From: an uncultured Senegalimassilia sp.
Lineage (GTDB): Bacteria; Actinomycetota; Coriobacteriia; Coriobacteriales; Eggerthellaceae
Length of the DNA stretch: 12,166 bases
Assembly (NCBI RefSeq): GCF_934632265.1
Contig: NZ_CAKTYH010000056.1
Coordinates: 1 to 12,166 of the forward strand
Reading direction: 5' to 3'
The position numbers and the translations under genes were made by a program. This document shows, one piece after another, positions 5,778 through 10,620 of this stretch. The notes beneath the pieces are model-generated. The model was given only the letters and a program-made list of their open reading frames with translations, had not been told where the DNA came from and made no database searches. The first letter of the stretch is position 1. Each line of letters starts with the position of its first letter.

Positions 5778-6629
5778 CTAGCGCATGTTAGCGGGCCAGT
5801 CGCTGTTCACGGCATCGCTGCCGCCCGAGGCCTCCTTGCGCGCCTCGCCGTCGCAGTCCGCGCCGCGGGCGATGCGTGCGCCGGCGCGGCGCTGATGCCG
5901 CTCGGAATCGCCGCCGTGCAGGAAGACCCCCGACAGCACTTCGCCCGCACGATGCAGGCCCCGGGCGATACGCGGCGTCAAATCAGCTTCGGATTTCGTG
6001 CGCCAATCGAAGTACACGCTCCAATAGCGCAGAGCCACCACGGCGAACACGCACGCGATGCCCGCAAGCGCCAAAGGGCACCCGAAGCGCGCGAGCACCA
6101 CGTACACCGCCGCGCCACCCAATCCGGCAACGGCATAATAGTTGCTACGCTGGAACACGCCGGGCACCTCGCCGACGCAAATGTCGCGGATGGCGCCGCC
6201 GCCGACCGCGGTGATGCCGCCCATGATGACCGACAGCACCATACCCTGTTCGAAGGCAACCGCCTTCGAAGCGCCCGCCAGCGCGAACAGGCCCACCGAC
6301 AGGGCATCGGCCAGGAAAACCGTAGCCTCAAGGTGCTTGAAAATGCCGCGGAAGTAGAACACGAACGCGCAGATGAGGATGCACGTGACGATAAGGTCGG
6401 GGTGGGAAGTGAAGTACACGCCCGTGCCCTGCATGAGCGTGTCGCGCAGCACGCCGCCGCCATAGCCCGTGATCAAGCCGCACACCACCGTGCCGATGAT
6501 GTCGAGCTTGCGATCGCACGCGAACAGCGCGCCGGTGAGCACGCCCGCGATGACGCTGAAGTAGTCGATGCTCCACGGCACCGTGAGCACCGGCGTGTCG
6601 GCGAAGATCCCCTGCAGCCAAGCTTCCAT
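5778..6629 (-). CDS. TRIC/YadS-family (UPF0126) membrane protein with C-terminal extension
   Basis: Residues 19-205 are two tandem TRIC repeats of three membrane helices each, with the diagnostic glycine-rich turns GYGGGVLRD (55-63) and AVGGGAIRD (141-149). Prokaryotic TRIC proteins form homotrimeric channels permeable to monovalent cations; some relatives are annotated as amino-acid or unknown transporters, so substrate is open. The family is normally about 200-225 residues; this one has 283. The extra tail from about 210 is hydrophilic, rich in Arg, Ala and Gly, and has no recognisable domain. It may be a lineage-specific tail or the result of a frameshift past the last helix. ATG 6629 has AAAAGGGG (6636-6643) 6 nt upstream. 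The gene lies just after the aldo/keto reductase terminator, so it needs read-through or its own promoter, which I cannot identify. Confidence 0.85.
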   Translation of the reverse strand: MEAWLQGIFADTPVLTVPWSIDYFSVIAGVLTGALFACDRKLDIIGTVVCGLITGYGGGVLRDTLMQGTGVYFTSHPDLIVTCILICAFVFYFRGIFKHLEATVFLADALSVGLFALAGASKAVAFEQGMVLSVIMGGITAVGGGAIRDICVGEVPGVFQRSNYYAVAGLGGAAVYVVLARFGCPLALAGIACVFAVVALRYWSVYFDWRTKSEADLTPRIARGLHRAGEVLSGVFLHGGDSERHQRRAGARIARGADCDGEARKEASGGSDAVNSDWPANMR

Positions 6630-6657
6630 ATGAACCCCTTTTCAGCTGCTGAACGTG

Positions 6658-6689
6658 AAAACGGGCGCGCCAAAGGGGCGCGCCCGTTT
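6658..6689 (-). terminator. Intrinsic terminator downstream of the aldo/keto reductase gene
   Basis: A perfect 13-bp GC-rich stem AAACGGGCGCGCC (6659-6671) / GGCGCGCCCGTTT (6677-6689) with a 5-nt loop. On the minus strand it ends in CCCGTTTTC, a short U run. It lies about 80 nt after the reductase stop and 15 nt before the ribosome site of the TRIC-family gene, so it could also attenuate that gene. Confidence 0.75.
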
Positions 6690-6768
6690 CGCTTGCTAGC
6701 GACTATGAAACCATATCGAAGGGCAAATTTCCAGGGATGACATGCTTGCAACGAGCTTGATGCCGAGC

Positions 6769-7812
6769 CTATTCCTCCCCTGCACCCTTCACATCCACGC
6801 TGCCCGCCAGGACCGCGCGATAGTCAGCCAGGTTCTTCTTCAGAAGATGGGGGATGTCCAGCTCATAGGGGCAACGCGCGGTGCAGGCGTAGCACTCGGT
6901 GCAGTCTTCGATAGCGTTCATGCGCTGCTGCCACTCTTCGTCGAGCCAGCCCTTCGAAGGCGCGCGGCGGATCATGAGCGACATGCGGGCGCACTGGTTG
7001 ATGACGATGTCCTGCGGGCACGGCATGCAATAGCCGCAGCCGCGGCAGAAATCGCCGGCAAGCTCGGCGCGCTCGGAGGCGATGAACGCACGCATCCCGT
7101 CATCAAGCTGCGGCGTGTCGGCCATGAACGCAAGCCACTCGTCAAGCTCCTCCTCGCGCTGGACGCCCCAGATGGGTAGCACGCCCGGGAACTGCGTCAT
7201 GAACGCCATACAGGCGCGGGCGTTGTTGAGCAGGCCGCCGGCCAGGCCCTTCATGGCGATGAAGCCGACGTTGCGCTGCTCGCACAGGGCAACCAGCTCA
7301 AGCTCGCGATCAGAGGCCAGATAGCTGAGCGGGTACTGCAGCGTTTCGTACAGGCCGCTTTCCACGCATTCGAAGGCCACCTCAAGCTTGTGCGCCGTCA
7401 CGCCGATGTGGGCGATCTTGCCCTGCTCCTTGGCCTTGAGCATGCACTCGTACATGCCCGCGCCGTCGCCGGGTTTGTAGCACTGGTCGACGCAGTGGAA
7501 CTGGTACAGGTCCACATGGTCGGTGCGCAAAAGGCGCAGCGACGTTTCCAGGTCCTCCCAAAACGCCTCGGGCGTACGCGCCTGCGTTTTGGTGGCGATG
7601 GCAACCTTGTCGCGCATGCCCTCGAACGCAAGGCCGACGCGCTCCTCGCTGTTAGAATACGCGCGCGCCGTATCGAAGAACGTCATGCCGCCCTCGAACG
7701 CACGGCGAAGCAACGCGACGGCGTCCTGCTCGGAAACGCGCTGAATCGGCAGCGCCCCGAACGCATTCTGCGGCGTGACGATACCGGTAGACCCCAACGT
7801 GATAGTGCGCAC
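6769..7812 (-). CDS. Aldo/keto reductase with C-terminal ferredoxin (4Fe-4S) domain
   Basis: The 347-residue protein begins with an AKR TIM barrel carrying the catalytic tetrad D47, Y52 (FDTARAYSNSEER), K75 (AIATKT) and H106 (LYQFHCVD). After about residue 250 come two cysteine sets: C256-x2-C259-x2-C262-x2-C265-P and C304-x2-C307-x2-C310-x3-C314-P, enough for two [4Fe-4S] clusters. This architecture is common in anaerobes and suggests coupling of carbonyl reduction or a related redox step to ferredoxin-type electron transfer; the substrate is unknown. I chose GTG 7812 because GAGGAG (7818-7823) lies 5 nt upstream and the barrel's first strand (TITLGSTGI) begins right after. A TTG at 7836 would add eight residues and overlap that ribosome site. 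The gene ends at TAG, followed by its own terminator. Confidence 0.88.
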   Translation of the reverse strand: MRTITLGSTGIVTPQNAFGALPIQRVSEQDAVALLRRAFEGGMTFFDTARAYSNSEERVGLAFEGMRDKVAIATKTQARTPEAFWEDLETSLRLLRTDHVDLYQFHCVDQCYKPGDGAGMYECMLKAKEQGKIAHIGVTAHKLEVAFECVESGLYETLQYPLSYLASDRELELVALCEQRNVGFIAMKGLAGGLLNNARACMAFMTQFPGVLPIWGVQREEELDEWLAFMADTPQLDDGMRAFIASERAELAGDFCRGCGYCMPCPQDIVINQCARMSLMIRRAPSKGWLDEEWQQRMNAIEDCTECYACTARCPYELDIPHLLKKNLADYRAVLAGSVDVKGAGEE

Positions 7813-7817
7813 AAGCG

Positions 7818-7823
7818 CTCCTC
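7818..7823 (-). promoter_or_regulatory. Ribosome-binding site deciding the aldo/keto reductase start
   Basis: GAGGAG on the minus strand, 5 nt before GTG 7812. It makes the GTG the preferred start over the upstream in-frame TTG. Confidence 0.65.
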
Positions 7824-7843
7824 TCTCCCATCGCAAGCGTCTC

Positions 7844-7869
7844 GTGAGCAGGGAACGGAGACGTGTTCT
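7844..7869 (+). repeat. REP-like short repeat, unit 3
   Basis: GTGAGCAGGGAACGGAG followed by ACGTGTTCT matches the family framed by GTGAACAGGGG and TGTTCGC. It is followed directly by the perfect 14-bp palindrome CTCTTCGCGAAGAG (7872-7885). Confidence 0.55.
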
Positions 7870-7871
7870 TT

Positions 7872-7910
7872 CTCTTCGCGAAGAGGGAATGCAGCGGCGA
7901 TCATCGCCGC
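7872..7910. repeat. Two adjacent palindromes between REP-like units
   Basis: CTCTTCGCGAAGAG (7872-7885) is a perfect palindrome. GCGGCGA (7894-7900) pairs with TCGCCGC (7904-7910) across a 3-nt loop, a second stem. Neither is followed by a U run, so they are not obvious terminators. Confidence 0.5.
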
Positions 7911-7920
7911 GCTCCTCGCG

Positions 7921-7940
7921 GGTGAACAGGGGGTGTTCGC
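7921..7940 (+). repeat. REP-like short repeat, unit 4 (shortened)
   Basis: GGTGAACAGGGGGTGTTCGC keeps both ends of the repeat but lacks about 8 central bases. The outer GAACA/TGTTC inversion is retained. Confidence 0.55.
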
Positions 7941-7971
7941 AACGAATATCCGCACGTCCCTAAAAGCGAAC

Positions 7972-8000
7972 CGCGAACATACCTCCGTCCCCTGTTCACC
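7972..8000 (-). repeat. REP-like short repeat, unit 5 (opposite orientation)
   Basis: On the minus strand it begins GGTGAACAGGGGACGGAG and ends GTATGTTCGCG. With unit 4 in the opposite orientation 31 nt away it makes a head-to-head pair, an arrangement typical of REP/BIME elements. Confidence 0.6.
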
Positions 8001-8024
8001 TCCCCCGCTCACGCTCATCTCTCG

Positions 8025-8058
8025 AAAAAAGGCCCGCCCTCCGTTGGGAGGGCAGGCC
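8025..8058 (-). terminator. Intrinsic terminator of the cpsC-cpsD-cpsB operon
   Basis: On the minus strand a 12-bp stem with one G-U pair, GGCCTGCCCTCC (8058-8047) / GGAGGGCGGGCC (8042-8031), has a 4-nt loop and is followed at once by six T (8030-8025). It lies 35 nt past the cpsB stop. Confidence 0.92.
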
Positions 8059-8092
8059 GAAAAACCTAGATGCTATTCTATTCCTCCGCGCG

Positions 8093-8737
8093 CTATTCCG
8101 CTCGCAGCATGTGCCCGAATTTGTACACCGCTTCGGAAAACGCTTCGTAATGCTCGACGCAATGCGCATCGCTGCCAATGTAGGTGTACAGACCGGCTTC
8201 GAACAAGCGCTGGGCGGGTTTGCGCTCCTTGCCCATACGCCCGCCGCGGATGAAGTCGGCCGACGCCTGCAACACGCACCCGCAGCTGACCAGGCGTTCC
8301 GCGATGGAGGTGTCCTCCTGGATGGCCTTGTAGCGCTCGGGATGGGCGATGATCACGTCAAGCCCCATGCCCTGCAGCTCGTAGATCTCGCGCTCGTATT
8401 CCTCGAAATCGCGCTTGGTGGCGTGCGTGGAAAGCTCGAGCAGCAGCGTCTTGGAATCCTGGAAGCACAGATACGGCGCCCAGTCCATTCCCAGTTCTCG
8501 CAGCTTACGGATGTTCACCTCGAAGCCCATGCGCATGGGGATGGGCGAACGTGGCGCCAGCTGGTTGAACGCATCCCACATGGCATCGAAGTCGAAATAC
8601 GGGTCGCGGCAATGCGGCGTGCACACGATCTCGGTGATGCCGGCCTTGTACGCGGCATGGATCATGCGCACGCTCTCGCCGAGGCAGCTTGCCCCGTCGT
8701 CGACGCCGGGAAGGATATGGCAATGCAGGTCAAGCAC
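8093..8737 (-). CDS. cpsB: CpsB/CapC/YwqE-type protein-tyrosine phosphatase (PHP domain)
   Basis: The 214-residue protein is a PHP-superfamily metal-dependent phosphatase. The metal-binding residues are visible: H5 and H7 in DLHCHILPGVDDG, H42 in CTPHCRD, E73 in GFEVN, H132 in IIAHPERY, and D190 and H192 in IGSDAH. CpsB-type enzymes dephosphorylate the tyrosine cluster of the partner BY-kinase and so set polymer length or export. The start is a GTG at 8735-8737 with GAGGGT (8745-8750) 7 nt upstream; the cpsD stop codon (8743-8745) touches that ribosome site, so translation is probably coupled. It is the last gene of the operon, ahead of a strong terminator. Confidence 0.93.
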   Translation of the reverse strand: MLDLHCHILPGVDDGASCLGESVRMIHAAYKAGITEIVCTPHCRDPYFDFDAMWDAFNQLAPRSPIPMRMGFEVNIRKLRELGMDWAPYLCFQDSKTLLLELSTHATKRDFEEYEREIYELQGMGLDVIIAHPERYKAIQEDTSIAERLVSCGCVLQASADFIRGGRMGKERKPAQRLFEAGLYTYIGSDAHCVEHYEAFSEAVYKFGHMLRAE

Positions 8738-8742
8738 GTCGA

Positions 8743-9549
8743 CTACCCTCTGCGAGCACCGTTGCTCTGGTGACCGTAGTTAGCGGGGTTCGTGACACCG
8801 CCGTGCTTGCCGCCGCCGCGCGGGACGTTGGGGCCGAGGTTGCGCGAATCCACCTTCACCGTGGAAGCGGCGCCCTTCTCGCGTTTGCCCTGCTGGTTGT
8901 AGTAAGCGTAGTAGTACTCGGGCTTCTCGACGTTGCAGTAGTTCATGACGACGCCCACCACGTTGCCGCCGGCCTTCTTCAGCTGGTCGTAGGCCTGCAG
9001 CACGGTCTGGCGCTTCGTGAAGTTCTCACGCACCACCAGCACGGCGGCGTCGACGATGGTGGAGACCACGGCGGCATCGACGAACATGCCGACGGGCGGC
9101 GTGTCGAAGATGACGTAGTCGAACATCTGCTCAAGCTTGTGGGCCAGCGCCGCGAAGCGCTTGGAAGCCAGGATGTCGGCGGGGTTGGGGATGTGCGGCT
9201 CGGCATCGAGCAGGAACATGTTCTCGGTGTTGGTGGAGACGATGGCCTGCTGGATGGGCATGGTCTCGGAAAGCACCGAGTACAGACCGCCCGTGGAGCG
9301 CACGCCGAGCATACCCGCCAGCGTGCGGTTGCGCATGTCGCACTCGACCAGGCACACGCGCATGCCCGACGACGCGATGGCGCGGGCGACGTTGCACGCG
9401 ACCGTGGACTTGCCTTCAGTGGGGATGGAGCTAGTGAACACCAGGGAACGGATGGGGTTATCGACGCTCATGAAGCGGATGTTGGCCATCAGGGTTTTCG
9501 CGGCGTTCTGCATCTCCATATCGTCGCCGCCTTTAGGTTTGCGAGCCAT
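8743..9549 (-). CDS. cpsD: CpsD/CapB/YwqD-type tyrosine autokinase (BY-kinase)
   Basis: The 268-residue cytoplasmic kinase has Walker A SSIPTEGKST (40-49, K47), Walker A' VCLVECDMR (65-73) and Walker B YVIFDTPP (145-152, D149). It ends with the autophosphorylated tyrosine cluster EYYYAYY (211-217). It works with the membrane adaptor CpsC to regulate polysaccharide polymerisation and is reset by CpsB. Two oddities stand out. The A' motif has Glu69 where the family usually has the first of two Asp residues. A tail of about 51 residues follows the tyrosine cluster, rich in Gly, Asn, Arg and Lys, with one further Tyr (258); most relatives end soon after the cluster. ATG 9549 has AAGGGAGGT (9559-9567) 9 nt upstream, inside the end of cpsC. 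Confidence 0.94.
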   Translation of the reverse strand: MARKPKGGDDMEMQNAAKTLMANIRFMSVDNPIRSLVFTSSIPTEGKSTVACNVARAIASSGMRVCLVECDMRNRTLAGMLGVRSTGGLYSVLSETMPIQQAIVSTNTENMFLLDAEPHIPNPADILASKRFAALAHKLEQMFDYVIFDTPPVGMFVDAAVVSTIVDAAVLVVRENFTKRQTVLQAYDQLKKAGGNVVGVVMNYCNVEKPEYYYAYYNQQGKREKGAASTVKVDSRNLGPNVPRGGGKHGGVTNPANYGHQSNGARRG

Positions 9550-9552
9550 AGC

Positions 9553-10218
9553 TTATTTACCTCCCTTGAGAGCAGGCATGCGGCCGATGACGGGCAGGCC
9601 CAGCAGATCTTCGATCTCGTCGGCATTGCGCACCTTCGTGTTGAGCATATCGGACACCACGACGATGGCGATGGCGACGAACAAGCCGGCGAGCAGCGCG
9701 ACGGCGATGTACATGGGGCGATTGGGGCCGGAGGGCGCCGTGGGGGCCGTGGCCTGGTCGATGACGTTGACCGACTGGACGTCCATGACCTGCTGCGCGA
9801 CCTTGGAGACGTTGCTGGCCATATCGTTGGCGATGGTGGCGGCGATATCCGGGTCGGTTCCGGTGACGGAAAGCGTGATGACGCGAGAAGTGGTTTCGCT
9901 GGTGACCTTGGTGGAGTAGCCCTTCAGCGACTCAAGATGCAGGTCCTTGGCAGTGTCGGCCTCGATGCGGTCGCTCTTGAGCAGCGTGGACACGTCGTTT
10001 GCCATCATCTGGCTGGCGTTGAGGTTGGAGTAGTTCGCAGCATTGTCGGAGTTTGTCGAAGACTGCTTCGCAAGCACGTACATGCTGGTGGAAGCGGTAT
10101 ACGTGTTGGGCAGCGCGACGAAGCAGACCACGGCGGTCGCAAGCGCGCACGCGATAGGCAGGACGATCATGAGCTTCAGATGCTTGCGCATAAGCTGAAG
10201 CAGCTCGAGCAATGTCAT
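9553..10218 (-). CDS. cpsC: CpsC/CapA/YwqC-type Wzz-family membrane adaptor
   Basis: The 221-residue protein has a short cytoplasmic N-terminus, a membrane helix at about 16-36, an extracytoplasmic loop (about 37-168), the proline-rich segment APTAPSGPNRP before the second helix (about 169-190), and a cytoplasmic C-tail. This is the two-helix Wzz layout of Gram-positive polysaccharide co-polymerases, which activate the separate kinase CpsD. I chose ATG 10218 because GAGAGG (10226-10231) lies 7 nt upstream and the Wzz domain begins here; an earlier in-frame start at 10269 would precede the likely -10 box. The stop is 3 nt before cpsD, consistent with one operon. Confidence 0.92.
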   Translation of the reverse strand: MTLLELLQLMRKHLKLMIVLPIACALATAVVCFVALPNTYTASTSMYVLAKQSSTNSDNAANYSNLNASQMMANDVSTLLKSDRIEADTAKDLHLESLKGYSTKVTSETTSRVITLSVTGTDPDIAATIANDMASNVSKVAQQVMDVQSVNVIDQATAPTAPSGPNRPMYIAVALLAGLFVAIAIVVVSDMLNTKVRNADEIEDLLGLPVIGRMPALKGGK

Positions 10219-10255
10219 GAATAAACCTCTCAAGTCTCGGGGCAATAGCCTTACC

Positions 10256-10286
10256 ATTATACCCCGCAATGGAGGGGCGGGTACAA
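10256..10286 (-). promoter_or_regulatory. Putative promoter of the cpsC-cpsD-cpsB operon
   Basis: The minus strand has a consensus TATAAT -10 box at 10256-10261, 38 nt before the cpsC start. The best -35 candidate is TTGTAC at 10281-10286, with a 19-nt spacer that is longer than ideal. The spacer contains CCCGC and GCGGG arms that could pair. Confidence 0.6.
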
Positions 10287-10480
10287 AGTTGCGCTACTTC
10301 AGCAGAAAAGCCCCCAAGCCGTGGAGATTCGTGCACAATCGCGCTCTTTTCGGGCTCAAGCGCTTTCCTTTTGTGAAAACACCATCATAATAAGCGGGTT
10401 GCTTCTCACGAAATTCTTTCTAAATCTTCTTTTCGCGCGCTCTTCCACGCACCGCGCAAGGCATATAGAAAGCGGCTCGC

Positions 10481-10546
10481 GTCAAGCGCAAGCACGCCGC
10501 CTGGGGCGGGTGCGATGAATTGGTACATAGGTTGCAAGCGCTTGAC
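10481..10546. repeat. Inverted repeat GTCAAGCGC / GCGCTTGAC upstream of the helicase
   Basis: GTCAAGCGC (10481-10489) is inverted as GCGCTTGAC (10538-10546), 48 nt apart. Including two mismatches the arms extend to 13 nt (GTCAAGCGCAAGC against GTCAAGCGCTTGC). The second arm is itself within the palindrome CAAGCGCTTG, and CAAGCGCTT recurs at 10357-10365. Confidence 0.45.
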
Positions 10547-10620
10547 TGAAACCGATGCCGCCCGTTTCCGGACGCTTTGGTTTGCTGCGCGCTGCTTCCG
10601 CGAAGAGAAACGGATTTTTC

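Larger units (their letters stand above)
10219..10620. other. 402-nt divergent intergenic region between cpsC and the DEAD-box helicase
   Basis: No credible gene is seen. Besides the cps promoter it contains an AT-rich block (about 10365-10440), three CAAGCGC motifs (10357, 10483 and 10535), and a 10-bp palindrome CAAGCGCTTG (10535-10544). I find no convincing sigma-A promoter for the helicase; TATAGA at 10464-10469 and TTGACT at 10542-10547 lack good partners. If transcription starts far upstream, the helicase mRNA would have a long leader. Confidence 0.5.

Noticed and set aside
5679..6740. A 353-codon plus-strand frame opposite the TRIC-family gene
   Set aside because: Ala/Arg/His-rich antisense shadow; the minus strand encodes conserved TRIC repeats with a good ribosome site.
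8689..10224. A 511-codon plus-strand frame across cpsD and cpsC
   Set aside because: It is antisense to two firmly identified genes, has a Val/Gly/His/Asp-biased composition, and shows no domain.
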